NCBI GenBank assembly: GCA_016285055.1
Contig: JAEEPZ010000005.1
Location: forward strand, 1-64,000
Source of the DNA: Prevotella sp.
Lineage (GTDB): Bacteria > Bacteroidota > Bacteroidia > Bacteroidales > Bacteroidaceae
DNA: 64,000 bases
Reading direction: 5' to 3'
In this document: positions 10,795 to 19,767 of the stretch, piece by piece
Position numbering within the stretch: the stretch's first letter is position 1
Layout: every line of letters begins with the position of its first letter
The notes under the pieces: generated by a model
Told to the model about the DNA's origin: nothing
Databases searched by the model: none
What the model saw: only the letters and a program-made list of their open reading frames with translations
Program-made: the position numbers and the translations under genes

Positions 10795-12909
10795 ATGCGC
10801 TGCTATAAAGTCATATGGATGGTCATAGCGGTATTGGCTCTGGCAGCGTGCGGGGCCGATACCGCCATGAAGAAGGGTGACAAGTTTTTCGCCCTCGGTG
10901 AGTATTATGATGCAGCCACTTACTACAAGAAAGCATACTCACAGACCAAAGCCAAAGAGAAACCGTTGCGCGGACAGCGCGCTCTGAAGATGGCCGACTG
11001 CTACCGGCGCATCAACTACACACAGAAGGCCATTGCCGCCTACAACAATGTGGTGCGATACAAGCAGGCGGACACCACTGCGCTATTCCATCTTGCTCGG
11101 CTGCAGCTCAAAAACGGCAGCTACAAGGATGCTGAGAAGACGTTCCTGATGCTCATCGACAGCTTGGGAACTACGGAGAAACAGCTCACATCACTTGCAC
11201 GCGCTCGCAACTCACATCTCTCACCTCTCACCTCGCTCACCATAACGGGTCTCCAGTCGGCTCGCATGGCGCCGCAGTGGAAAGACGAGGCAGAATATTC
11301 GGGCTATGCGGTGAAGAAGCAGGAACTGTTCAACTCGCGACGTGCCGAGTATTCACCGGCACTGGGCGGCGACGACAGCGACCAGCTCTATTTCTCCAGC
11401 ACTCGCAACCAGGCCAAAGGAGAAGAGGTGAGCGGCATCACGGGAATGAAGAACGCCGACATCTTCTTTTCACAGAAAGATGACAAGGGGAAATGGAGCA
11501 AGCCGGAGCCCATAGAGAGCGAGCTCAACAGCGAAGACGACGAGGGAGCATGCACCCTCTCCGCCGATTTCAAGACGATGTACCTCACCGTCTGCAAGAC
11601 CGACCCCAGCTATCCGCGCTATGCACAGATAGCCACAGCACAGCGCAGCGACGCCTCATGGGGCAAGGCCACCGTGCTCGACATCAGCCGTGACACGCTC
11701 TCCACCTTCGCTCATCCAGCCCCCTCGCCCGACGGACAATGGCTCTACTTTGTCAGCGACATGCCCGGAGGAATGGGCGGATACGACATCTGGCGTGCAG
11801 AACTCGCCGGCAACAGCATCGTCAGCGTGGAGAACGTCGGAGCACCCATCAACACGCCGGGCGACGAGATGTTTCCCACCTTCCGCCCCAACGGCGACTT
11901 CTACTTCAGCAGCAACGGACATCCCGGCTTCGGCGGACTGGATATCTACTATGTAGAGGTCCCCCTGTCGTCCCCCGAGGGGGACACAAATGTCCGAAAG
12001 TCAAATGAAGCCCCCTCGGGGGCCGTAGAGGGGGCTCTTGTTCATCCCGGTTGGCCGCTCAACAGCGCGGGCGATGACTTCGGCATGACCTTCGAGGGAC
12101 TGCACAACCGAGGATACTTCTCCAGCAACAGAGGCGACGCACGAGGATGGGACCACATCTACTCCTTCGAGAAACACGAAGTGATACAGACCGTGAAGGG
12201 ATGGGTCTACGAGAAGGACGGCTACGAACTGCCGCAAGGATTGGTCTACATGGTGGGCAACGACGGCACAAACAAGAAAATCAGCGTCAGAGGCGACGGC
12301 TCCTTCGAAGAGGAAATAAAACCCAACGTCAGCTATGTCTTCCTAGGCACATGCAAGGGATTCCTTAACCACAAGGAGGAGCTGCGCGTAGAGCCTGTGC
12401 TGGAAAGCGAGGAGTACGTCCTACAGTTCCCATTGGCCAGCATCACGGCGCCGGTGCTCATCGACAACATCTTCTATGACTTCGACAAGGCCACGCTCAG
12501 GCCAGAGTCGACCGAGGCGCTCGACAAACTCGTGGATCTTCTCAACGAGAATGCCAATGTCACCATCGAGCTGTCATCGCACACCGACAACCGAGGCTCT
12601 GACCAGTACAACGAGCGACTCAGCCAGAGACGTGCTGAAAGCGTGGTGAACTACCTCATAGAGCATGGCATTGCAGCCGACCGTCTGTCACCAGTGGGCT
12701 ATGGCGAGCAGAAACCAAAGGTCATCAAGAAGAAACTCACCGAGAAATACGACTGGCTGAAGGAGGGCGATGTCCTCACGCCTGAGTTCATAGAAGCCCT
12801 TGGCGACGAGGAGCAACAGGAAATCTGCCATCAGCTGAACCGACGCACCGAGTTCATCGTACTGCGCACCACCTATGGCATGTATGATGCCGAGCGCTCA
12901 GGAAAGTGA
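10795..12909 (+). CDS. PorE-like OmpA-family lipoprotein (TPR, PD40 propeller, carboxypeptidase-like fold, OmpA)
   Basis: The 704-aa lipoprotein has lipobox LAAC (about residue 19). TPR-like helices follow (FFALGEYYDAATYYKKAY), then a PD40/WD40-like propeller (about 170-450, with SPDGQWLYFVSDMPGGMGG and FYFSSNGHPGFGGLDIY). Next come a small CarboxypepD_reg-like domain (about 465-550) and a C-terminal OmpA peptidoglycan-binding domain (DNIFYDFDKATLRPES, SSHTDNRGSDQYNERLSQRRA). This is the domain order of PorE of the type IX secretion system, so a role anchoring that machinery is plausible. Two in-frame inserts are visible: a Ser/Leu-rich one near 134-150 and a GC-rich palindromic one near 390-417, the latter inside a propeller blade. 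Confidence 0.85.
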   Translation: MRCYKVIWMVIAVLALAACGADTAMKKGDKFFALGEYYDAATYYKKAYSQTKAKEKPLRGQRALKMADCYRRINYTQKAIAAYNNVVRYKQADTTALFHLARLQLKNGSYKDAEKTFLMLIDSLGTTEKQLTSLARARNSHLSPLTSLTITGLQSARMAPQWKDEAEYSGYAVKKQELFNSRRAEYSPALGGDDSDQLYFSSTRNQAKGEEVSGITGMKNADIFFSQKDDKGKWSKPEPIESELNSEDDEGACTLSADFKTMYLTVCKTDPSYPRYAQIATAQRSDASWGKATVLDISRDTLSTFAHPAPSPDGQWLYFVSDMPGGMGGYDIWRAELAGNSIVSVENVGAPINTPGDEMFPTFRPNGDFYFSSNGHPGFGGLDIYYVEVPLSSPEGDTNVRKSNEAPSGAVEGALVHPGWPLNSAGDDFGMTFEGLHNRGYFSSNRGDARGWDHIYSFEKHEVIQTVKGWVYEKDGYELPQGLVYMVGNDGTNKKISVRGDGSFEEEIKPNVSYVFLGTCKGFLNHKEELRVEPVLESEEYVLQFPLASITAPVLIDNIFYDFDKATLRPESTEALDKLVDLLNENANVTIELSSHTDNRGSDQYNERLSQRRAESVVNYLIEHGIAADRLSPVGYGEQKPKVIKKKLTEKYDWLKEGDVLTPEFIEALGDEEQQEICHQLNRRTEFIVLRTTYGMYDAERSGK
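11964..12045. repeat. In-frame palindromic repeats in the PorE-like gene
   Basis: Two GC-rich palindromes, GTCCCCC...GGGGGAC and GCCCCCTCGGGGGC, lie side by side inside a PD40 blade. The second encodes EAPSGAVEG, the same peptide as purL site 1 (4309-4335). Confidence 0.75.
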
Positions 12910-12927
12910 TTTCACAACAATGCTGCT

Positions 12928-14466
12928 ATGAGAAGGAATCGTCTTTTGGGCAACAGAACCATTGCAACACTTGTTTCCAGTCTGGCTGTCTTTGCAGTCA
13001 GCGCACAGAACCCCATTATCTGCGACCGTTACACGCCCGACCCTGCACCCTATGTGCATGGCGACACCCTCTACCTCTTTGTCGACCATGATGAGGACGT
13101 GACACTCAACAACTATTTCACCATGAAGGACTGGCTGCTCTACAGCACGGTGGACATGGTCAACTGGACATACCGCGGTACGCCGTTGACGTCGGCCACG
13201 TTCTCGGCCTGGGCCAAGCAGGACAACGACTGCTGGGCCAGCCAGTGCATAGAGCGTAACGGCAAATGGTACTGGTATGTGACTGCCACCATCAAAGGCG
13301 AAGCCTACCCGGGCATTGGCGTTGCTGTGGCCGACAGCCCTTCCGGACCGTACAAAGATCCCATCAAGAGGCCGCTTGTCAAGGGATGGTTCAAGATTGA
13401 CCCTACAGTATTCATCGACGACGACGGCCAGGCCTACATGTACTATGGCAACAACATGCTGTGGTATGCCAAGCTGACGAAAAGCATGACGGCCATCACT
13501 GGTGGCGAGAAAGAGGTGACGACGAAGGACGAGAAAGCTTTCGGCCCGTTCAAAGGCTACAACGACGATGGGACTCCAAAGACTAACTTCGAGGAGGCTT
13601 CGTGGATATACAAGCGTGACGGGAAATACTATCTGGAGTATGCTGCCGGCGGTGTGCCCGAGCATTGGGCCTACTCCACAGCCGACAAGCCTACTGGCCC
13701 GTGGACTTATCAGGGCAAGGTGATGGGACAGTCGAACAACAGCTTCACCATTCATGGCGGCAGTGTGGAGTACAAGGGCCACCACTATATGTTCTACCAC
13801 AATGGAAAACTGCCTGGCGGCGGAGGATACAAGCGCTCTACCTGCATAGAGGAATTCACACCCAATGAGGACGGCACGCTGCCCTTCATCCCATTCACGA
13901 CAAAGGGCGTAGAACAGCTGCAAAAGGTCAACCCCTACATGCTGCAGGAAGGTGAAACCATCAACCAGTGCCAGGGCGTGAAATGCGAAGGCGACTACAC
14001 AAGATGTTATGTGACCAACATCAGTGCCGGTGACTATATCAAGGTGCGCGGCGTGGATTTCGGCGAAGAGGGAGCGCGGTCGTTCACTGTCAAATTGCGC
14101 GTAGAGAAGAAGAGCGTATTACAGGTGCGTATCGGCAGCAAGACTGGCTCCATCAAAGGACGTGTCGTCGTGGACCCCACCAATGGCGAATGGTGCGATT
14201 TCACTTGTGACCTCACGTCAGCCATCACAGGGGTACATGACCTCTTCTTTACTTTCATGGGCACTGGCAATTCCCTCATGGACATCGACAGCTGGCAGTT
14301 CAGCACGCAGCCGTCGGCCGTCGCAAGTCCTTCAGCAAGGCCGGCAGTCAAAAGCGATGCCGTCTACGACCTCAACGGACGACGTCTCGTCGGCACATCC
14401 ACACACAGCGTGGGCGCTGGAAGCAACATCAATATCGTTGGTGACAAGAAAAAGATAACAAAATAA
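12928..14466 (+). CDS. Glycoside hydrolase family 43 with C-terminal CBM6-like domain
   Basis: The predicted secreted enzyme probably removes arabinose or xylose from plant xylan side chains. The N-terminus has a signal peptide ending in VFAVSAQ. The five-blade GH43 domain shows the catalytic base Asp in RYTPDPAPYVHG, the pKa-modulating Asp in FKIDPTVFIDDDG, the acid Glu in NFEEASWIYKRDG and the conserved His in IHGGSVEYKGHHY. Residues ~345-465 form a CBM6-like beta-sandwich. The tail VYDLNGRRLVG resembles a C-terminal sorting signal. It starts 18 bp after the PorE-like gene. Exact substrate is not fixed by the sequence. Confidence 0.88.
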   Translation: MRRNRLLGNRTIATLVSSLAVFAVSAQNPIICDRYTPDPAPYVHGDTLYLFVDHDEDVTLNNYFTMKDWLLYSTVDMVNWTYRGTPLTSATFSAWAKQDNDCWASQCIERNGKWYWYVTATIKGEAYPGIGVAVADSPSGPYKDPIKRPLVKGWFKIDPTVFIDDDGQAYMYYGNNMLWYAKLTKSMTAITGGEKEVTTKDEKAFGPFKGYNDDGTPKTNFEEASWIYKRDGKYYLEYAAGGVPEHWAYSTADKPTGPWTYQGKVMGQSNNSFTIHGGSVEYKGHHYMFYHNGKLPGGGGYKRSTCIEEFTPNEDGTLPFIPFTTKGVEQLQKVNPYMLQEGETINQCQGVKCEGDYTRCYVTNISAGDYIKVRGVDFGEEGARSFTVKLRVEKKSVLQVRIGSKTGSIKGRVVVDPTNGEWCDFTCDLTSAITGVHDLFFTFMGTGNSLMDIDSWQFSTQPSAVASPSARPAVKSDAVYDLNGRRLVGTSTHSVGAGSNINIVGDKKKITK

Positions 14467-14485
14467 AACGAAGCACTCCATTTCT

Positions 14486-15730
14486 ATGATGCAAGACAAC
14501 AACCGTGAAGAACAAATATTGGTGCGCATCACCGGGCAAGACCGTCCGGGACTGACAGCATCAGTCATGGGCATACTGGCACGCTACGATGCACAGATTC
14601 TCGACATCGGACAGGCAGACATACACTCCACCCTCTCATTGGGCATACTCATCCGCATGGAGGAGTCGCACTCAGGACAGGTGATGAAGGAGCTGCTGTT
14701 CAAGGCCACCGAGCTGGGAGTGAACATTGGCTTCTCGCCCATCACCGACGACGAGTATGAGGAGTGGGTGGGCCATCAGGGCAAAAACCGCTACATCCTC
14801 ATGGTGTTGGGTCGGCAGCTGGAGGCCCGTCAGATTGAGGCCGCCACGCGTGTCATTGCCGACCAGGGCTTCAACATCGACGCCATACGCCGCATGACCG
14901 GCCGGAAGAGCATCAAGAACCCCGCCAAGCACACCCGTGCCTGCATTGAGTTCTCGCTGCGCGGAGAGCCTTCCGACAGGCAGGAGATGCAGCGACAGTT
15001 CCTCAAGCTGTCGGCTGAGATGGAAGTGGACTTTTCGTTCCAGAAGGATGACATGTTCCGACGTATGCGACGGCTCATCTGCTTCGACATGGACTCCACA
15101 CTCATACAGACAGAGTGCATCGACGAACTGGCAGAGCGTGCCGGCGTGGGGGCAGAGGTAAGGGCCATCACCGAGAGTGCCATGCGGGGCGAGATAGACT
15201 TCAAGGAGAGTTTCACAAGGCGCGTGAGTCTGCTGAAGGGACTCGACGTCAGCGTGATGCGCGACATAGCCGAGCACCTGCCCATCACCGAGGGCACCGA
15301 CCGACTGATGACCATCCTCAAGCGCTGTGGCTACAAGATTGCCATACTCAGCGGAGGATTCACATACTTCGGCGAATACCTGCAGCGGCGTTACGGCATT
15401 GACTACGTCTATGCTAACGAACTGGAGGTGGACGAGAACGGCAAGCTGACGGGGCACTACCTGGGCGACATCGTTGACGGACACCGAAAGGCGGAGCTGC
15501 TCAAGCTCATCGCACAGGTGGAGAAGGTCAACCTGGCACAGACCATTGCAGTGGGTGACGGAGCCAACGACCTGCCGATGATCAGCGAGGCTGGACTTGG
15601 CATTGCATTCCATGCCAAACCACGCGTCGTGGCCAATGCAAAACAAAGCATCAACACCATCGGACTCGATGGCGTGCTCTATTTCCTTGGATTCAAGGAC
15701 TCCTATCTTGGTGATCAGGGAATGATGTAG
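14486..15730 (+). CDS. serB: Phosphoserine phosphatase with N-terminal ACT domains
   Basis: SerB dephosphorylates O-phosphoserine, the last step of serine synthesis. Residues ~1-185 contain two ACT-like regulatory units (ILVRITGQDRPGLTASVMG; NRYILMVLGRQL). The HAD phosphatase follows with motif I ICFDMDSTLIQTE, motif II ILSGGFTYFGEYL and motif III VGDGANDLPMISEAG. The 414-aa length is normal for the ACT-SerB form of Bacteroidota. It converges with gpsA, whose stop lies 3 bp away, leaving almost no room for a separate terminator. Confidence 0.95.
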   Translation: MMQDNNREEQILVRITGQDRPGLTASVMGILARYDAQILDIGQADIHSTLSLGILIRMEESHSGQVMKELLFKATELGVNIGFSPITDDEYEEWVGHQGKNRYILMVLGRQLEARQIEAATRVIADQGFNIDAIRRMTGRKSIKNPAKHTRACIEFSLRGEPSDRQEMQRQFLKLSAEMEVDFSFQKDDMFRRMRRLICFDMDSTLIQTECIDELAERAGVGAEVRAITESAMRGEIDFKESFTRRVSLLKGLDVSVMRDIAEHLPITEGTDRLMTILKRCGYKIAILSGGFTYFGEYLQRRYGIDYVYANELEVDENGKLTGHYLGDIVDGHRKAELLKLIAQVEKVNLAQTIAVGDGANDLPMISEAGLGIAFHAKPRVVANAKQSINTIGLDGVLYFLGFKDSYLGDQGMM

Positions 15731-15733
15731 CAG

Positions 15734-16729
15734 TTATCTGAACGAGTCAGTAAGCAGCTTGATTTCTATCTGGGGCGTGATGCGCTCGTACAATATATTA
15801 TATACGGCGTCGAGGATGGGCATGTTGACGTGCCAGTGGCGGTTGATTTCCTTCATGCACTTGGTGCCGTAGTAACCCTCGGCTATCATCTCCATCTCCA
15901 TCTGCGCACTTTTCACCGAATAGCCCTTGCCAATCATGGTGCCGAACACACGGTTGCGGGAGAAGTTGGAATAGCCGGTGACAAGGAGGTCGCCCAGATA
16001 GACGCTGTCGTACACGTTGCGCTCTATAGGGTGCACCGCCTGCAGGAAGCGTGCCATCTCCTGCACGGCGTTTGACATGAGCACAGCCTGGAAATTGTCG
16101 CCGAACTTCAGGCCGCCGCAGATGCCGGCGGCAATGGCGTAGACATTCTTCAGCACCGACGAGTACTCGATGCCCACAACGTCGGTTGAGGTCTTGGTCT
16201 TGATGAACGGACTGGCCAGCACATCAGCAAAGTCCTCGGCTTTCTCCTCGTCCGAGCAGCCCACGGTGAGGTAGCTCAGGCGTTCCAAAGCCACCTCTTC
16301 GGCGTGCGAGGGACCTCCGATACACGCCAGATTGTCGTAGGGCACGTCGAAAGCCTGATGGAAATATTCGGTGCAGAGGAGGTTCTCCTCGGGCACAATG
16401 CCTTTGATGGCCGTGACAATAAACTTGTCTCTCAGCCGTGTCTTCAGCTTGCGCAGGTGGTTCTTGAGGTAAGGCGAGGGCACAACGAAAACCAGCGTTT
16501 CATACTCTGATGCCATCTTGCTCAGGTCGTTGCTGAACACTATCTCATCGGTGTTGAAGTGCACGCTCGTGAGGTAGCTGGGGTTGTGCCCCATGCGGAG
16601 GAAATCGTCTATCTGGTCTTCGCGGCGCATATACCAGCCAATGTGGTGCGTGTGCTGCACCACAATCTTGGCAATGGCGGTTGCCCAGCTGCCGCCGCCA
16701 ATAATGGCTATCTTACCACAGTCAAACAT
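15734..16729 (-). CDS. gpsA: Glycerol-3-phosphate dehydrogenase [NAD(P)+]
   Basis: GpsA makes sn-glycerol 3-phosphate from DHAP for phospholipid synthesis. It has the N-terminal dinucleotide fold (IIGGGSWATAIAKI), substrate region CIGGPSHAEEVALERLS and the catalytic Lys segment SSVLKNVYAIAAGICGGL. The 331-aa length is normal. It is downstream of lysS. A 220-bp repeat element with 7-bp flanking duplications now lies between the two. If it and one duplication are removed, lysS stop and gpsA start would be 2 bp apart. Confidence 0.95.
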   Translation of the reverse strand: MFDCGKIAIIGGGSWATAIAKIVVQHTHHIGWYMRREDQIDDFLRMGHNPSYLTSVHFNTDEIVFSNDLSKMASEYETLVFVVPSPYLKNHLRKLKTRLRDKFIVTAIKGIVPEENLLCTEYFHQAFDVPYDNLACIGGPSHAEEVALERLSYLTVGCSDEEKAEDFADVLASPFIKTKTSTDVVGIEYSSVLKNVYAIAAGICGGLKFGDNFQAVLMSNAVQEMARFLQAVHPIERNVYDSVYLGDLLVTGYSNFSRNRVFGTMIGKGYSVKSAQMEMEMIAEGYYGTKCMKEINRHWHVNMPILDAVYNILYERITPQIEIKLLTDSFR

Positions 16730-17369
<640 letters not shown>

Positions 17370-18746
17370 CTACTCCTTGAAGCGCTCCTCCTGGTCGATG
17401 GGGTCGTTGAGCTCGGAATAGGCGTTGGCCAGCTCCTTGCCATTGACCATCAGCTCGAAACGCTCGGTGAGCCCGGGCTTTGAGCGGTGCATCTTGGTGA
17501 GCGGCGACATCTCCACAGGATAGTCGGTGATGAACGTGGGCTGGATGAAGGTGCCCTCGCAGAACTCACCGAAGAGCTCGTCGATGAGCTTGCCCTTGCC
17601 CATGGTCTCGTCCACCTCCATGCCCTTCGACAGGCAGAAGGCACGGATGTCGTCCTCGCTCTTACCGTCGCAGTCGAAGCCGGTCTTCTCCTTGATAGCG
17701 TCGAGGATGGGCAGGCGGCGGAACGGGGCGCGGAAGGAGATGACCTTTCCGTCAATCTCTACCTCAGGCTTGCCGTTGACAGCAGTGCAGATGTTCTCCA
17801 GCATGTTCTCGGTGAAGGTCATGCCCCACAGCAGGTCCTTGTAACTCACGTAGAGCTCCATGCAGGTGAACTCGGGGTTGTGGGTCTTGTCCATGCCCTC
17901 GTTGCGGAAGTTCTTGCCCATCTCGTAGACACCCTCGAAGCCGCCCACGATGAGGCGCTTCAGATAGAGCTCTGTGGCAATGCGCATGTACATGTCCTGG
18001 TTGAGGGCGTTGAAATGGGTGATGAACGGACGTGCTGTTGCTCCGCCTGCAATGTTCTGCAGGATGGGGGTGTCCACCTCGGTATAGCCGGCATCGTCGA
18101 GGATGCGGCGCATGGTGCGTATGATGGTGGCACGCTTGAGGAATGTGTCCTTCACACCGGCATTCACTATGAGGTCGACGTAGCGCTGACGATAGCGCAG
18201 CTCGGGGTCGTCGAAGGCGTCGTACACCTTGCCGTCGGCATCGGTCTTCACCACAGGCAGCGGCTTCAGGCTCTTGCTCAGCACGGTGAGCTCCAGCACG
18301 TGAACGCTGATTTCGCCTGTCTTCGTGCGGAACACATAGCCCTTCACGCCGATGAAGTCGCCCAGGTCAAGAAGCTTCTTGAAGACGATGTTGTAGAGGT
18401 CTTTGTTCTCGTCGGGACAGATGGCGTCGCGCTGCACATACACCTGAATGCGGCCCTTGGAGTCCTGCAGCTTGGCAAAGGCTGCCTTGCCCATGATGCT
18501 CTTGCTCATGATGCGTCCGGCAATGCTCACCATGCGGCTATTCTCGGCAGTGGCGGTCTCGCGCACATCGTTGCCCTTCTCGTCTTTGCCAATGACGGGC
18601 AGGTCCTCAAAGTTGCTGATGATGTCAGCGCTCCATGCTGTTACGGGGAATTCTGCGGCAGGGTAGGGGTTGATGCCCAGACGGCGCAGCTCGTCAAGCG
18701 ACTGGCGGCGCAATATCTCTTGTTCGGATAGTTCTAAGATGTTCAT
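17370..18746 (-). CDS. lysS: Lysyl-tRNA synthetase, 5' part ending at a premature amber codon
   Basis: LysRS charges tRNA-Lys and is essential. The part seen has the N-terminal OB-fold anticodon domain (about 55-170) and class II motifs 1 and 2 (motif 2 around FRNEGMDKTHNPEFTCMELY). It ends NDPIDQEERFKE then TAG. In homologues a Gln stands here (RFKEQMRLA), so the TAG is one C-to-T change from CAG. The start MNILELSEQEI at 18746 fits the promoter 50 bp upstream; a longer upstream frame crosses that promoter. Without readthrough the product lacks motif 3. Confidence 0.9.
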   Translation of the reverse strand: MNILELSEQEILRRQSLDELRRLGINPYPAAEFPVTAWSADIISNFEDLPVIGKDEKGNDVRETATAENSRMVSIAGRIMSKSIMGKAAFAKLQDSKGRIQVYVQRDAICPDENKDLYNIVFKKLLDLGDFIGVKGYVFRTKTGEISVHVLELTVLSKSLKPLPVVKTDADGKVYDAFDDPELRYRQRYVDLIVNAGVKDTFLKRATIIRTMRRILDDAGYTEVDTPILQNIAGGATARPFITHFNALNQDMYMRIATELYLKRLIVGGFEGVYEMGKNFRNEGMDKTHNPEFTCMELYVSYKDLLWGMTFTENMLENICTAVNGKPEVEIDGKVISFRAPFRRLPILDAIKEKTGFDCDGKSEDDIRAFCLSKGMEVDETMGKGKLIDELFGEFCEGTFIQPTFITDYPVEMSPLTKMHRSKPGLTERFELMVNGKELANAYSELNDPIDQEERFKE

Positions 18747-18794
18747 TATTAATGATTGAGTGATAGTTGTCTCGTAAGTTTTACAATTCGTCGG

Positions 18795-18825
18795 CAAAAT
18801 TACTAAAAATACTGAAAATGACAAA
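18795..18825 (-). promoter_or_regulatory. Promoter for lysS
   Basis: On the minus strand TTTG (18822-18825), a 19-bp spacer, then TAATTTTG (18795-18802). It excludes the upstream alternative start. Confidence 0.75.
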
Positions 18826-18962
18826 ACATCGGGCAAGCTTTTCTCTTTCAGCCTATTGTTTTTTTTGACATTTGCCTATAAGGCGTGACGCTGTCGACGA
18901 AAAATCATAGCAAAAGTCACGAAAACAGGAGTGGAAACAGCAGACTTTTATTCTTTTAAAAC

Positions 18963-19080
18963 TGTCCGCGATTTTTCTTTACGTTTCGGACTTTTCGTCC
19001 GAAGCCTTCGGACAAACAGTCCGAAGCCTCCGGACAGACAGTCCGAAGCCTTCGGACAAAGCGTCCGAAGGCTTCGGACA
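18963..19080 (+). repeat. GTCCGAAG hairpin array 2
   Basis: There are four 17-bp hairpins at 18997, 19019, 19041 and 19063 with 5-nt spacers. The second has one stem mismatch and the fourth has the opposite central base. The same leader as array 1 precedes them (TGTCCGCGATTTTTCTTTAC). Confidence 0.85.
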
Positions 19081-19275
19081 ATTTCTACCTATTTGTTTTC
19101 CGAGTTCTGTCGTCCCTTCAGGACTTTATGCTGCGCCTTCCCCGCCGCGTAGCTCAATACGCAGCCCTCCCCTCCCCGTAAGGGCAGGGTTCAAGAGGGG
19201 AGTGCCTCACGAGGTTCCTGCGGCGAGCAAGGAGATAGACTTTTTTCCCAAAATTGTTTTTATTTTTTTCTATAT

Positions 19276-19559
19276 GATTATCCGCAATTACCCGATAGTG
19301 TGCACGCCAAAATAGAAGCAAACCTACTCCTCATAAGAATGTATCATGACAGATACAAGCAAAGGCTTGCGGTAACTCAATTCTCCCCCTTGCAAAGGGG
19401 GAGTTAGAGGGGGATCCATCTGCGCAAAGTTTCATCCCCCCCTGCCCCCCCCTTTCCAAGGGGGGGAATAAGATACTTTTGCGGTAGCACGTGTTTGTCT
19501 GATAATAATTGAGACAGAACATGATAGCAAAGGCATCCATCAGCTACATGCGGATAATC
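19276..19559. mobile_element. MITE-B, copy 2
   Basis: It has the same 11-bp terminal inverted repeats as copy 1 (GATTATCCGCA at 19276 and TGCGGATAATC ending at 19559), the same orientation, and a body aligning along its whole length with a few small indels. Confidence 0.8.
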
Positions 19560-19654
19560 ATAATTTTCTAAGTCCGCTTAGCGGAACAAACTGATCGACT
19601 TCACGACGTAACCATGTCTAATTCCATCCGTACGATAATTACGGTTACTAAAAA

Positions 19655-19701
19655 ATGCAATGAGAGTGAAACGGCTTTAGGCCGCTCCACTCTCATTGCA
19701 T
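19655..19701 (-). terminator. Rho-independent terminator after the DUF4301 gene
   Basis: A perfect 14-bp stem (ATGCAATGAGAGTG at 19655-19668 with its complement at 19688-19701) encloses a second small hairpin (CGGC TTTA GGCCG). Read on the minus strand it is followed by a T-run. Confidence 0.85.
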
Positions 19702-19767
19702 GACGAAGTGAGACGTTACGATGTTACGCTAAGACTCGTTTTTCTGCACTTTTTCCTATGCAGCAGA

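Larger units (their letters stand above)
18830..19654. other. Gene-free, repeat-rich interval upstream of lysS
   Basis: No gene is supported. It holds hairpin array 2, a GTCCCTTCAGGAC-type palindrome (about 19112), a GC-rich segment shared with 37.1 kb (GGGGAGTGCCTCACGA, about 19198), MITE-B copy 2, and an inverted copy of the GTTACG...TTTGTTCCGC word (about 19570-19610). Confidence 0.7.

Noticed and set aside
17370..17372. Genome-wide reassignment of TAG to glutamine
   Set aside because: TAG ends purL, serB, the first chromate transporter gene, the 9.3-kb gene and lysS itself at natural protein ends.
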